Counted from the stretch's first letter, positions 34,611 through 44,248 are shown. The stretch: 64,000 nucleotides of DNA from Pelomonas sp965229315 (GCF_965229315.1 NZ_CBDDJA010000002.1:2604001-2668000), one strand, 5' to 3'. Made by a program: numbers and translations. Notes: generated from the sequence alone by a model not told the origin.

Positions 34611-36620
34611 ATGGAGACACTGAAGCGCTGCGCTGCCGCATGGGTGGCAACCTGGATCTTGCTAGCTGTCGCCCACGCCGAGCCGCCGCCAGCGGACATG
34701 TTCTTCAAGGACGCCGACATCACCGAGGCCGTGCTGTCGCCGTCCGGCCGCCAGCTCGCGCTCACGTCGGCCAAGGGGCTGGCCCGCGTGGGCCTGGTCG
34801 TGTTCGACCTGTCCCAAGGCGGCCAGTTCAAGCGCGTCGTGCAATTTGCCGACGGCGACGTCTCGCAAGTGCACTGGGTCAACGAGGACCGGCTGGTGTT
34901 CAGCGTCGTCGACTTGTCGGACGGCAGCGGCCGCCCCAACGGCGCGCCAGGCCTGTTCGCGATCAATGCCGACGGCAGCCAGATGCGCCAGCTCGTGCGC
35001 CGCCTGGGCAAGCCCGTCGTCACGGACGGCAGGCCGGACGCCACGCTCGACTGGAACCACCGCCTGCTGCGCGTGCCCCAGCCGCGCGCTGGCGAGGCCA
35101 ACGAGGAGGTGTTGGTGGCCGAGTTCACGCTCGACGAACGCCGCATCGAGACACCGCGGTGGCTGAACACCCGCACCGGCCGCACGCGCAGCACCGACTT
35201 CAGGCCACCGAACGACACCGTCAGCTGGGCGACCGACAGCCGCGGCGAGGCCCGCGTGGCGCTGACGCGGCGTCAGGACCGCCAGGCCGCCTACTGGCGT
35301 GCACCCGGCAGCACCGACTGGGTGATGCTGTACGAGAGCGGCCTGCTGTCGCGGCCGTTCGGCGTCCAGGGCGTGGACGATGCGGGCACCCTCTACGTCA
35401 CGCGCACCGAAGGCCGGGAGGGCTTCACCGTGCTGGCACGCTACGACTTCGAGCGCAAGGCGCCCGAGACCAAGGCAGTCGTTGCGACGCCCGGTTTCGA
35501 CTTCAACGGCCAACTGCTGACCGACGCAGGCAGCGGCCGCGCCCTGGGTGTGCGGGTGACGGTGGATGCGGAAACGACGGTCTGGTTCAGCGACGACATG
35601 AAGGCCTTCCAGCAGCAGGCCGACCGCCTGCTGCCCGGCCACGTCAACCGCGTGAATTGCCGTCGCTGCGGCACGCCCGACATGGTGGCGCTGGTGCGCT
35701 CCTACAGCGACCAGGACCCCGGCCGGCTCTGGCTGTACCGCGCCCGACCTGCGGACGGCGAGAAGCCCTGGGTTTCGATCGGCCGCGTGCACGAAGGCAT
35801 CGTGCCCGAGCAAATGGCAAAGGTGGAGCTGCACCGCATCGCGGCACGGGATGGCCGCGACCTGCCGGTGTGGGTGACACGCGCGAGCGGTGCCAACGCG
35901 GCGCAACCCGCCGTCGTGCTGGTGCACGGCGGCCCCTGGGTGCGCGGCGGCACGTGGGGCTGGGACCCGTATGCGCAGTTCCTGGCCTCGCGCGGCTACG
36001 TTGTCATCGAGCCCGAATTCCGCGGCAGCACGGGCTATGGCGAGGCGCATTTCCGCGCCGGCTTCAAGCAATGGGGCCAGGCCATGCAGGACGACGTGGC
36101 CGACGCGCTGCGCTGGGCGCAGGCGCAGGGCATCGCCAGCGACAAGGCCTGCATCGCCGGCGCCAGCTACGGCGGCTACAGCACCTTGATGGGGCTGATC
36201 AGGGACCCCGCCCTCTACCGCTGCGGGGTGGCCTGGCTGGCCGTGACCGACCTGGACCTGATCCTGAGCGGCTCTTGGTGGGTCAGCGACGACACCAGCA
36301 GCACGGCACGCCGCTTCACGCTGCCCGAGATGATCGGCGACGCCGAGAAGGACGCGGTCATGATCGCCGCGAACTCACCGGTCAACCAGGCGTCGCGCAT
36401 CAAGGCACCGCTGCTGCTGGCCTTCGGTGAGCGCGACCGCCGTGTGCCGCTCGCCCACGGCGAACGCCTGCGCAACGCGATGCGGGCGGCGGGCAACGAG
36501 CCCGAATGGGTTACCTACGCGGGCGAGGGGCATGGCTTCAGCATTGTCAAGAACCGCGTCGATTTCGCGCAGCGCATGGAGGCATTCCTTGCCAAACACC
36601 TCAACCCGGGCAAGCCCTGA
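34611..36620 (+). CDS. Exported S9 prolyl-oligopeptidase family peptidase (paralog 2)
   Basis: 669 residues. The ATG at 34611 follows GGAGGAG at 3-4 bp; a signal peptide runs from METLKRCAA to VAHA/EP. A seven-blade beta-propeller-like region (about 35-410, with DWNH and ATPGFDFNG blade motifs) precedes an alpha/beta hydrolase domain with oxyanion-region HGGPWVRGGTWG (439-450), nucleophile Ser519 in GASYGGY, Asp609 in GERDRRVP and His641 in GEGHGF. This is the dipeptidyl-peptidase/acylaminoacyl-peptidase-like S9C layout. Cys350-x2-Cys353 in the propeller may form a disulphide. The gene is the middle member of a tandem triplet and 92 bp downstream of the broken copy. Peptide cleavage in the periplasm is inferred. 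Confidence 0.92.
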   Translation: METLKRCAAAWVATWILLAVAHAEPPPADMFFKDADITEAVLSPSGRQLALTSAKGLARVGLVVFDLSQGGQFKRVVQFADGDVSQVHWVNEDRLVFSVVDLSDGSGRPNGAPGLFAINADGSQMRQLVRRLGKPVVTDGRPDATLDWNHRLLRVPQPRAGEANEEVLVAEFTLDERRIETPRWLNTRTGRTRSTDFRPPNDTVSWATDSRGEARVALTRRQDRQAAYWRAPGSTDWVMLYESGLLSRPFGVQGVDDAGTLYVTRTEGREGFTVLARYDFERKAPETKAVVATPGFDFNGQLLTDAGSGRALGVRVTVDAETTVWFSDDMKAFQQQADRLLPGHVNRVNCRRCGTPDMVALVRSYSDQDPGRLWLYRARPADGEKPWVSIGRVHEGIVPEQMAKVELHRIAARDGRDLPVWVTRASGANAAQPAVVLVHGGPWVRGGTWGWDPYAQFLASRGYVVIEPEFRGSTGYGEAHFRAGFKQWGQAMQDDVADALRWAQAQGIASDKACIAGASYGGYSTLMGLIRDPALYRCGVAWLAVTDLDLILSGSWWVSDDTSSTARRFTLPEMIGDAEKDAVMIAANSPVNQASRIKAPLLLAFGERDRRVPLAHGERLRNAMRAAGNEPEWVTYAGEGHGFSIVKNRVDFAQRMEAFLAKHLNPGKP

Positions 36621-36685
36621 GGGCCAGGTGTTGCGGCATGGCCGCCCGCGCGGCACTGCAGACATCATTCAGCCAGGTTCCGGCC

Positions 36686-36696
36686 CTATGCTGCGC
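36686..36696 (+). promoter_or_regulatory. Conserved -10-like element before S9 paralog 3
   Basis: Same CTATGCTGCGC as before paralog 2, at nearly the same distance from the start. This supports independent transcription of the two copies and the TTG start assigned to paralog 3. Confidence 0.4.
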
Positions 36697-36724
36697 GGCT
36701 TCAAAAAACGACGCAGAGGGTCAG

Positions 36725-38737
36725 TTGAAACCATTGCACCGGGCGCTGGGCGCCTTCCGCCGACTGGCCTGTGCGGCCGTGTTCGTCGCCGGCCTGGGCG
36801 CGCAGGCCGCGAACGCCGCGCCGCCGCCCGAGACGTTCTACCGCAAGCCCGACGTCTCCGAGGCGCTGCTGTCGCCGTCTGGCCGCTGGCTGGCCATCAC
36901 CGGCGCGATGGGCGCGGAGCGTGCGGGCCTGGTGATCTTCGACGTGAAGAACGGCGGCCAGCCGCGCCGCATCGTGCAGTTCGCGGACGGTGACGTCACC
37001 AACGTGAAGTGGGTCAACGACGACCGCCTGGTGTTCAGCGCGCTGGACTTCGCCGAAGGCAGCGGCCGTGGCCGTGGCGCATGGGGCCTGTTCGCCGTCA
37101 ATGCGGACGGCAGCAAGCGCATACAGCTGGTGCGCCGGCTCGGCTCTCGCACGGTCCGCGACCCAGCCTCGGGCGGGCTGCTGGAATGGAACCACCGGCT
37201 GATCAGCACGCCGCTGCAGCGCGAAGGCTCGACCAGCGCCGAGGTGTTGGTGGCGCGCTTCACGGTCAACGAGCGCCGCACGCTGACGCCGCTGTGGCTG
37301 GACACGCTGACCGGCCGCACGCGCAGCACCGACTTCAAGCTGCCCACCGACACGGTGGATTTGCTGACCGACCCGCACGGCAACGCGCGAGTTGCGATCA
37401 CGCGGCAGGACGGACGGCTGGCGGCGTTCTGGCGCGCGCCGGGCAGCGAGGAATGGACGCCGCTGTACGAGAGCACGCTGAATCACGAGCCGTTCCATCC
37501 GCACTCGGTCGACAGCGCCGGCAACCTCTACGTGACGCTGCCGCGCGGCCCCGAAGGCTACTCGGTGCTGGCACGTTATGACTTCGCCCGCCACGCGCCC
37601 GAGGCGCAGGACATGGTCGTCACGCCGGGCTTCGACTTCAACGGCTCGCTGCGGGTGGAGAACGACGGCCAGCTGCGCGGCGTGCGCGTGGAGACCGATG
37701 TCGAGACCACCGTCTGGCTGACCGACGGCATGAAGGGCATCCAGGCCGACGTCGACACCGCGCTGCCGCGCCGCGTCAACCGCATCAGCTGCCGCCACTG
37801 TGGCAGGGACGACATGGTGCTGCTGGTGCGCTCCTACAGCGACCGCGAGCCGGGCGAATGGTGGATCCATCGCGGCGCCGCCAGCGACGGCAACGCCTGG
37901 CAGCAGGTCGGTCGCGTCAACGTGGAGGCCAAGGCCGACGACATGGCCGCAATGGCGCTGCAGCGCATCAGCGCCCGCGACGGCCGCGACCTGCCAGTGT
38001 GGATCACGAAGAATACGGCCGCCAAGGGCCCACTGCCCGCCGTCGTGCTGGTGCACGGCGGCCCCTGGGTGCGCGGCAACACCTGGGGCTGGCATGCCGA
38101 CGCGCAGTTCCTGGCGTCGCGCGGCTACGTGGTCATCGAGCCGGAGTACCGCGGCAGCACTGGCTACGGCGATGCGCACCTGAAGGCCGGCTTCCGGCAA
38201 TGGGGCCAGGCCATGCAGGACGATGTCGCCGACGCGCTGCGCTGGGCGCAAAAGCAGGGCATCGCCAGCGACAAGGCCTGCATCGCCGGCGCCAGCTACG
38301 GCGGCTACAGCACGCTGATGGGCCTCATCAAGGACCCGGCGCTGTACCGCTGCGGCGTGGCCTGGGTGGCCGTCGCCGACCTGGACCTGTATGTCAGCGG
38401 CTCGCTGTGGGTCGACGACGACCTCAGCGACGTCGGCCGCAAGTACCTGATCAGCGAGATGGTCGGCGACGGCAAGGCCGATGCCGAGATGATCGCCGCC
38501 AACTCGCCGGTGCTGCAGGCCGCGCGCATCAAGTCGCCGCTGCTGCTGGCCTTCGGGGAAGAGGACCGCCGCGTGCCGCTGGCGCATGGCGAGCGGCTGC
38601 GCAAGGCGATGACTGGCGCCGGTAACGCGCCCGAGTGGGTCACCTACCCCGGCGAGGCCCACGGCTTCTTCGTCACGAGGAATCGCGTGGACTTCGCCGA
38701 GCGCATGGAGTCCTTCCTCGCGAAGCACCTCAAGTAG
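36725..38737 (+). CDS. Exported S9 prolyl-oligopeptidase family peptidase (paralog 3)
   Basis: 670 residues from a TTG at 36725, preceded by AGAGGG at 4 bp. This start gives a signal peptide (KPLHRALGAFRRLACAAVFV...ANA/AP) of the same length as its paralogs; earlier ATGs would add a tail through the promoter-like element. Propeller and hydrolase domains align with paralog 2 end to end, with Ser524 in GASYGGY, Asp614 in GEEDRRVP, His646 in GEAHGF (Ala for Gly) and HGGPWVRGNTWG. The CRHCG Cys pair of the propeller is kept. Divergence is highest in the propeller and lowest around the active site, suggesting different substrate access and the same chemistry. Confidence 0.92.
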   Translation: MKPLHRALGAFRRLACAAVFVAGLGAQAANAAPPPETFYRKPDVSEALLSPSGRWLAITGAMGAERAGLVIFDVKNGGQPRRIVQFADGDVTNVKWVNDDRLVFSALDFAEGSGRGRGAWGLFAVNADGSKRIQLVRRLGSRTVRDPASGGLLEWNHRLISTPLQREGSTSAEVLVARFTVNERRTLTPLWLDTLTGRTRSTDFKLPTDTVDLLTDPHGNARVAITRQDGRLAAFWRAPGSEEWTPLYESTLNHEPFHPHSVDSAGNLYVTLPRGPEGYSVLARYDFARHAPEAQDMVVTPGFDFNGSLRVENDGQLRGVRVETDVETTVWLTDGMKGIQADVDTALPRRVNRISCRHCGRDDMVLLVRSYSDREPGEWWIHRGAASDGNAWQQVGRVNVEAKADDMAAMALQRISARDGRDLPVWITKNTAAKGPLPAVVLVHGGPWVRGNTWGWHADAQFLASRGYVVIEPEYRGSTGYGDAHLKAGFRQWGQAMQDDVADALRWAQKQGIASDKACIAGASYGGYSTLMGLIKDPALYRCGVAWVAVADLDLYVSGSLWVDDDLSDVGRKYLISEMVGDGKADAEMIAANSPVLQAARIKSPLLLAFGEEDRRVPLAHGERLRKAMTGAGNAPEWVTYPGEAHGFFVTRNRVDFAERMESFLAKHLK

Positions 38738-38741
38738 CGCG

Positions 38742-39620
38742 TCAGCCCTCCCGGAAGCCGTTCGAGTGCCGCCGCCACTCGGGCGGCTTCCACAGGTGCG
38801 CCAGCCGCATGGCCCAGGTCCGCTCCTGGGCCATGTCACGGAACATCGCCCGCCACTCGTGCGCATTCAGCCAGAACAGGTTGTGCGTCGGGAACGGGTG
38901 CTCCAGGCCGTAGTCCACCGGCTCTCGCTCCTCGACGAAGGTGCCGAACAGGCGGTCGAAGACGATCAGCGTGCCGCCGAAGTTGCGGTCGATGTACTGC
39001 GGGTTGCGGCCGTGGTGGGCGCGGTGGTGGGACGGTGTGTTGAAGACGAACTCGAACCACGCCGGCATCTTCTTCACCCACGTCGTGTGCACGAAGAACT
39101 GGTAGCCCAGGTTCAGCGACAGCGCGAACAGCACCCAGCGCGGCTCGAAGCCCAGCCACACGGCCGGCAGGTAGAACAGCCAGTTGCCGGCGATCGGATA
39201 GAACCAGCTCTGCCGCAGCGCGGTGCCGAAGTTCATCTTCTCCGAGCCGTGGTGCACGACATGCGCGCACCAGAACCAGCGGATGCGGTGGCTGCCGCGG
39301 TGAAAGCCGTAATACAGCAGCTCGACGAGCAGGAACAGGCCCACGAAGCGCAGCGGCGTGACGTCGATGGTGAACAGCCGGTGGTCGTAGACCCAGCCCA
39401 TGGCCGGCAGCACCAGCACGGCCAGCAGGATCAGGTCGGCGACGAGGTAGCTGCCGCCGCTGTTCATGCTGTCGAACGTGTCCCGGAAGTCGAACACGCC
39501 GGTCCTGCGAAAGCGCCACGCCTCCATGGCGATGAAGGCGCCGAAGAGGGGCGACAGCAGCACCAGCGTCAGGTCGCGCCAGTCGAAGTGGCGGTGGTAG
39601 AGGTCGAGCAGCCAGTCCAT
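38742..39620 (-). CDS. Sterol desaturase / fatty acid hydroxylase superfamily membrane protein
   Basis: 292 residues from the ATG at 39620. Four or more membrane helices and the three His clusters of the non-heme di-iron family: HRGSH (107-111), HVVHH (120-124) and HHRAHH (198-203), with a further His178. The enzyme type hydroxylates or desaturates lipid substrates (sterols, fatty acids, carotenoids, hopanoid-like lipids); the substrate is unknown here. It converges on S9 paralog 3 with a 4-bp gap and is divergent from the DUF2804 gene by 50 bp, a possible shared promoter. Confidence 0.88.
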   Translation of the reverse strand: MDWLLDLYHRHFDWRDLTLVLLSPLFGAFIAMEAWRFRRTGVFDFRDTFDSMNSGGSYLVADLILLAVLVLPAMGWVYDHRLFTIDVTPLRFVGLFLLVELLYYGFHRGSHRIRWFWCAHVVHHGSEKMNFGTALRQSWFYPIAGNWLFYLPAVWLGFEPRWVLFALSLNLGYQFFVHTTWVKKMPAWFEFVFNTPSHHRAHHGRNPQYIDRNFGGTLIVFDRLFGTFVEEREPVDYGLEHPFPTHNLFWLNAHEWRAMFRDMAQERTWAMRLAHLWKPPEWRRHSNGFREG

Positions 39621-39670
39621 GGTGCGATATTGCCGCCAAACCGTCGTTGCCTCCCGAGGGCGAAACCCGC

Positions 39671-40666
39671 ATGTCCATTGACCTGGCACCCGCTCCTGGC
39701 GCCGCCGTCCATGACGGCCTCCCCGCGCACGGCCGCTACGCCGGGCGCATCCCGTGCATCGACTGGCGCGGGCTGCGGCCACGGCCTTCGGGGCTGTGGC
39801 GCTGGCTGCACCACAAGCGCTGGCACTACGTGGGCCTGGGCAACGAGCGCCTCTTCATCGGCGTCGCCATCGTCGACGTCGGCTGGACCTGCACGGCCTT
39901 CGCCTACCTGTTCGACCGAAAGGCGCGCCGCCTGCTGGCCGACTGGAGCCAGGACGGCCTGCCGGGCCTGCAGGCCGGCGTGTCGGGCGCACCGCTGACA
40001 GGCGCCCAAGCCTGGTTCCGCGGCCCGTACGCGCGGCTGTCGCTGCGCCACGAGGCCGGCGACCGGCTGCACCTGCAGGTCGCCACGCGGGCGCTGCGCC
40101 TGGAGGCCGCGCTGGACCTGGCCGCCATGGCCCCGCCGCTGCTGGCCATCGGCCCCGTCGCGGGCGGGCTCGCGCATGCGACGCAGAAGACCACCGCCCT
40201 GCCCGTGCGCGGCTGGGCCGAGGCCGGCGGCCAGCGCTTTGAGCTGGACAGCGCCTGGGCCGCGGTCGATGCGTCCAACGGCCTGCTCGCGCGCGACACC
40301 GCCTGGCGCTGGGCCAGCGCGCACCGGCCGGACATCGGCTTCAACCTGCAGCAGGGCTACTTCGGCAACGCCGAGAACGTGCTGTGGCTGGACGGGCAGC
40401 CCGTCGCGCTGGGCGCCGCGCACTTCGAGTTCGACGCCGCGCAGCCGATGCGGCCCTGGCGCGTCAGCACCGAGGACGGCTTGCTGGACCTCGTCTTCAC
40501 GCCCGAGGGCCTGCGCGCCGCAGACCGCAACCTCGGCTTCGCGGCCAGCCACTACGTGCAGCCGGTCGGCACGTTCGCGGGCACGGCGCGGGCACGGCGC
40601 GAGGCGCTACCGCGGCAGGTCAGCGGCCTGCTGGGCGTGACCGAGGACCACCGCTCGCGCTGGTGA
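39671..40666 (+). CDS. DUF2804 family protein
   Basis: 331 residues from the ATG at 39671; no signal peptide or membrane segment. Soluble, beta-rich, with the DUF2804 features: an early W-x-x-L-RP-x-P segment, KRWHYVGLGNERLFIGVAIVD, SNGLLARDTAWRWASAHRP and NAENVLWLDG. Family members have no established biochemistry; some are predicted to be glycoside-hydrolase or lipocalin-like. The last 60 bp overlap the 3' end of the convergent PepSY gene. Confidence 0.82.
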   Translation: MSIDLAPAPGAAVHDGLPAHGRYAGRIPCIDWRGLRPRPSGLWRWLHHKRWHYVGLGNERLFIGVAIVDVGWTCTAFAYLFDRKARRLLADWSQDGLPGLQAGVSGAPLTGAQAWFRGPYARLSLRHEAGDRLHLQVATRALRLEAALDLAAMAPPLLAIGPVAGGLAHATQKTTALPVRGWAEAGGQRFELDSAWAAVDASNGLLARDTAWRWASAHRPDIGFNLQQGYFGNAENVLWLDGQPVALGAAHFEFDAAQPMRPWRVSTEDGLLDLVFTPEGLRAADRNLGFAASHYVQPVGTFAGTARARREALPRQVSGLLGVTEDHRSRW

Positions 40667-41779
40667 CGCGACCGGCCCGCGCTTCTTCAGCCACAGGTAC
40701 AGGCCGCTGCCCAGCACGAGGAGGGTGGCGATGTCCAGCAGCGCCCAGAGGACCTTCATCGGCATGCCGCCGTAGTCGCCGAAGTGCAGCGGCTGCGAGA
40801 TCAGCAGCGCGTCCAGGTACCAGGGCATCGCGGGCGCTGCCGTGACCTGCGCCGTGCGCGCATCCACCAGCACCGGCGTCATCAGCTTGGCGGTCAGCGG
40901 CGTGTCGCCGCGCATGAAGAAGGTGGTGTGGTGCGGGCTGGAGAAGGCCGTGCCGGGAAAGGCCACGAAGTAGAGCTTCTTGCCGGGTGCTGCCGCCTGC
41001 GCGGCGTCCAGCGCACGCTGCAGCGGCGCGCGCTCGGCCTCGGGCACCAGCGGCCGGCCCTGGTAGGGCCTGACCAGCTCGCCGACATGCTCGACCTGCC
41101 AGTGCCTGACCAGCAGGTCGGCGCCGGTGTTGATGACGCCGGTGGCACCGACGACGAAGCACCACACCAGCGTGACGATGCCGATCAGGTTGTGCAGGTC
41201 CAGCCAGCGCGTGCGCGTGGAGCGCTCGTGGCGCACGGTGCCGAAGTCCAGCTTGCGCATGAAGGGCGCGTACAGCACCACGCCCGACACCAGCGCCACC
41301 AGCAGCAGCAGGCCCATGAAGCCCAGGAACAGCTTGCCAGGCAGGCCCGCGAACAGGTCCACGTGCAGGCGGAACATCAGGTCCATGAAGCCTTCGCCGA
41401 CCTTGTACTCGCCGACCACCCGGGCCGTGCGGGCGTCCACCGTCACCGACTTGTAGTCCATCGTCGGCTCGGGCGTGGGCGTCAGCGTGGTCCACCAAAG
41501 CCGCTCGTCGTCGTCGGACTTGCCCATGAACTGCACGATGCGGTCCGGGTACAGCTTGCGGGCCGCGGCCATCACGTCGTCGGCCGATGCGCGCTGCCGG
41601 TCTTGCGCGGCAGGCAGCTCAAGCGCCTCGATCTCGGTGCCCAGCAGGTGGCCGATCTCGTGGTGGAAGATCAGCGGCAGGCCGGTCAGGCACAGCAGCA
41701 GCATGAAGACCGTGCAGACCAGGCTGCTCCATTTGTGTAGCCAGGCCCAGACCCGGATGGAACGCGTGCTCAGGCTCAT
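40607..41779 (-). CDS. PepSY-domain membrane protein of the iron-uptake operon
   Basis: 390 residues with four membrane segments: about 14-36 (VFMLLLCLTGLPLIF), 148-172, 200-222 and about 350-370. WAWLHKWSSLVCTVFM at the N-terminus and W-L-D-L-H-N-L-I-G-I mid-protein are hallmarks of PepSY_TM proteins that accompany siderophore receptors and are implicated in ferric-siderophore reduction or processing. A conserved His in several helices could bind heme. It lies 7 bp downstream of the TonB receptor gene. The C-terminal 20 codons overlap the convergent DUF2804 gene. Confidence 0.85.
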   Translation of the reverse strand: MSLSTRSIRVWAWLHKWSSLVCTVFMLLLCLTGLPLIFHHEIGHLLGTEIEALELPAAQDRQRASADDVMAAARKLYPDRIVQFMGKSDDDERLWWTTLTPTPEPTMDYKSVTVDARTARVVGEYKVGEGFMDLMFRLHVDLFAGLPGKLFLGFMGLLLLVALVSGVVLYAPFMRKLDFGTVRHERSTRTRWLDLHNLIGIVTLVWCFVVGATGVINTGADLLVRHWQVEHVGELVRPYQGRPLVPEAERAPLQRALDAAQAAAPGKKLYFVAFPGTAFSSPHHTTFFMRGDTPLTAKLMTPVLVDARTAQVTAAPAMPWYLDALLISQPLHFGDYGGMPMKVLWALLDIATLLVLGSGLYLWLKKRGPVASPARAVVLGHAQQAADLPR

Positions 41780-41786
41780 GGGCGGG

Positions 41787-43896
41787 TCAGAGCTTGTAGT
41801 CCAGCGTCACCGAGGCATTGCGCGGTGCGCCGTAGATGGCGCCGTAGGCCAGGCCGCCGACGTACTTCTTGTCGAACAGGTTGTTGACGTTCAGGCGCAG
41901 CGTGGTGCGGTCGTTCAGGTCGTAGGCGGCAAAGCCGTGGGCGAGCAGGTAGGCCGGCTGGCTCGCGTTGCCGATCTTGCGGGTGTCGGACTGCCAGCGG
42001 CCGCCCACGCCCAGCTCCAGGCCCGGCAGCGCAGCCAGGCGGCTCACGTAGCGGACGTTGACGACCGTCTTCGGAATCCACTCGTACGTCGGGTTGCCGT
42101 CCGGGCCGGTGAGCTTGATGCGCGTCAGGCCCAGCGTCATGCGCGAGTCCTTGTCGAGGCGGCCCGTGGCCTCGGCCTCGAAGCCGCTGGACTTCACGTC
42201 CTTGGGCACGTAGTAGTACTGGCCGCCGGTGGTCATGCCGGCATAGGTGGCGATGCCCGACTGCCTGGCGCGGAACGCGGCGACCGTGGTCAGCAGCCGC
42301 TTGTCCAGCCATTCAGCCTTGACGCCGACTTCCTCGTTCACGCCCTTCATCGGCGCCAGGTAGTTGCCGTCGATGTCGCTCTGGTCCTGGTTCTGGAAGA
42401 TGTCGGAGTACGACACGTAGCCGAGCACGTCAGGCGTGATGTCGTAGGTCAGGCCGGCGTAGGGGCTGACCTTGTTGGTGTTCGGTGGCGTCTGCGCCGC
42501 GGTGTTGCCGTAGACGGAACTGCCCTCGCGCTTCAGGTGCACGGCGTTCACGCCGAGGATGCCCTTCAGGCCGTCGGTCAGCGACAGGCGCGTGGCGGCG
42601 TAGATGCGCGCCAGCTCCTGCTTGCCCTTGGTGTCCGGCGTGCGCGGGCCCCAGCTCGGCTCCGGGTAGGCGTTGCCGGCGTACGGGAAGGCCGGCAGCG
42701 GCAGGAAGGCATTGCTCAGCGGCGCGGTCAGGTCCGTGGCTGTGCGCTGGCGGGAGTCGCTCATGCCGATCAGCAGGCTGTGCTTGCGGCCGAACGCACT
42801 GAACTGGCCGTTGACGTTGGCGTCCAGCACGTCGTTGTCCTGCGTGATGAAGCTGCCGTAAGGCCAGCCGATCAGGCCGGTGTTGTCGTTGTTCAGCGGG
42901 CCGGACGGCGAGTAGGCGTACAGCAGATGAGAGTTCTGCACCGCGTGGCGGTGGTTGTAGGCGACCTTCGCCTCCCAGTCTTCGCTCAGCGCGTGGGTGT
43001 ACTCGACGAACGCGCTCTGCGACTTGGTGTTCCAGTAGGCCCAGTCGGGCGCCGTGGAGGACGACGAGTCGAACTCGGCCTGCGTGCCGTCGGCGTGCAG
43101 CAGCGTCAGGGAGCCCCACATCGGCGCTTTCTGCTTCGCGTCCTGCACCGTCACGCCCATCGTCAGCACGCCGTTGCGTCCGATCTGGCCGTCGACGACG
43201 CCGTACAGCGTGCTGCGCTTGTCGTGCAGCGCGCGCAGGTGCGAGTCCTTGTCATCGTGCGCCACCACCAGGCGGCCGGCCCAGGCCCCGTCGTCGGTGA
43301 GGCGCTTGTTGTAGTCCAGCGCGACGCGCTTGTTGTCGTACGAACCCAGCGTGAACTGCACGTTGCCGCGGTCTTCGTTCAGCGGGCGCTTGCGCACGTA
43401 GTTGATGGTGCCGGACGCATTGCCCACGCCGGTCAGCAGGCCGTTGGCGCCGCGGATCAGCTCGATGCGCTCGAACAGGAAAGTGTCCTGCTGGCCGACG
43501 ACCGTGCCCCAGTCGTTGCTCATGCCCAGGCCGTCGATCTGGGTGTTCTGGATCTCGAAGCCACGCGCGCTGAACACCGCACGGTTGGTCTCGTACTGCT
43601 CGACGTTGATGCCGGTGGCCAGGCGCAACGCCTCGTTGGAGTCCGTCACGGCGAAGGCCGTGATGTCTTCCTTGTCGAGGTTGCTGATGGACTGCGGCGT
43701 GTCCTTCACGTCCATGGCCAGACCGGTGGCGCCCTTGGAGATGCGGTTGGCACGCTTGCCGGCCACGACCACGGTCTGCAGGTTCGCGGCAGATGCTGCG
43801 GGGGCCGCCGGCGTGGCGGCTTCCTGGGCCCGCGGGGGCCAGCGCGGCGCAGGCGGCCCATGCGCAGGCGGTGAGCAGGACGGTGTTGTTCTTCAT
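41787..43896 (-). CDS. TonB-dependent siderophore receptor with one-base frameshift at the signal peptide
   Basis: The plug (LRLATGINVEQYETNRAVFSARG, DGLGMSNDW, NGLLTGVGNASGTINYVRKRP) and 22-strand barrel are in one frame up to 43772, like FhuE/FpvA-type receptors. A good signal peptide (MKNNTVLLTACAWAACAALA, ATG at 43896) sits just upstream but in another frame. The frames meet at 43825-43840 (GCCCCCGCGGGCC on the coding strand); deleting one base there restores an unbroken 702-residue receptor reading ALAPAAQEAATPAAP into LQTVVVAGKRA. The mature frame has no start codon before the GTG at 43772 and no export signal. Either the gene is inactive, it is a phase-variable tract, or the base is a sequencing error. 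It lies between a DUF3649-like gene and a PepSY gene under a Fur box. Confidence 0.8.
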
Positions 43897-43958
43897 GTGT
43901 CTGGCAGTCGGAGATCGAGGGAAAGGAAGGAGCGGCGGACTGGTGCGAAGCAATGCCA

Positions 43959-44174
43959 TCAACGGCGCATGGCGCAACGACCCATGACCAGCACGGGCAC
44001 GCCCAGCGCGACCCACGACCAGACATCGCCCCAGGCGTCGGACACCAGCGCGCTCAACAGGCCACTGGCGCTGAGCAGCCCCAGCGCGGCCGGCCAGCCC
44101 CACAGACGAAGTCGGCGATGGCGCTGGCCGGGCTGCGGGGTTGTCGCCAGGCGGCGGGGGTGTGATGTACTCAT
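43959..44174 (-). CDS. Small membrane protein, DUF3649-like, first gene of the iron operon
   Basis: 71 residues with two hydrophobic segments (WPAALGLLSASGLLSALV and WSWVALGVPVLVMG) after a His/Arg-rich N-terminus. Small two-helix proteins of this kind are regularly found beside TonB siderophore receptors and PepSY proteins in Burkholderiales. The start codon is only 7 bp from the Fur box, so the transcript leader must be short or the true start differs. No function is known. Confidence 0.6.
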   Translation of the reverse strand: MSTSHPRRLATTPQPGQRHRRLRLWGWPAALGLLSASGLLSALVSDAWGDVWSWVALGVPVLVMGRCAMRR

Positions 44175-44180
44175 GAATAC

Positions 44181-44201
44181 GAATGATAACGATTCTCATT
44201 C
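44181..44201. promoter_or_regulatory. Fur box
   Basis: AATGATAA and TTCTCATT form the inverted repeat around CGA on the plus strand, matching the GATAATGATAATCATTATC consensus at most positions. It overlaps a TATAGAAT promoter-like element on the minus strand and sits directly before the DUF3649-receptor-PepSY genes, predicting repression by Fe-Fur. Confidence 0.8.
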
Positions 44202-44214
44202 TATACATGACCAC

Positions 44215-44248
44215 AAAAAAGCCGCCCTTCCGTTTTGGGAAAGGCGGC
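44215..44248 (-). terminator. Rho-independent terminator of clpB
   Basis: On the minus strand an 11-bp stem (GCCGCCTTTCC / GGAAGGGCGGC, one G-T pair) with loop CAAAAC is followed by six T. It lies 69 bp after the clpB stop and just before the Fur box. Confidence 0.9.
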
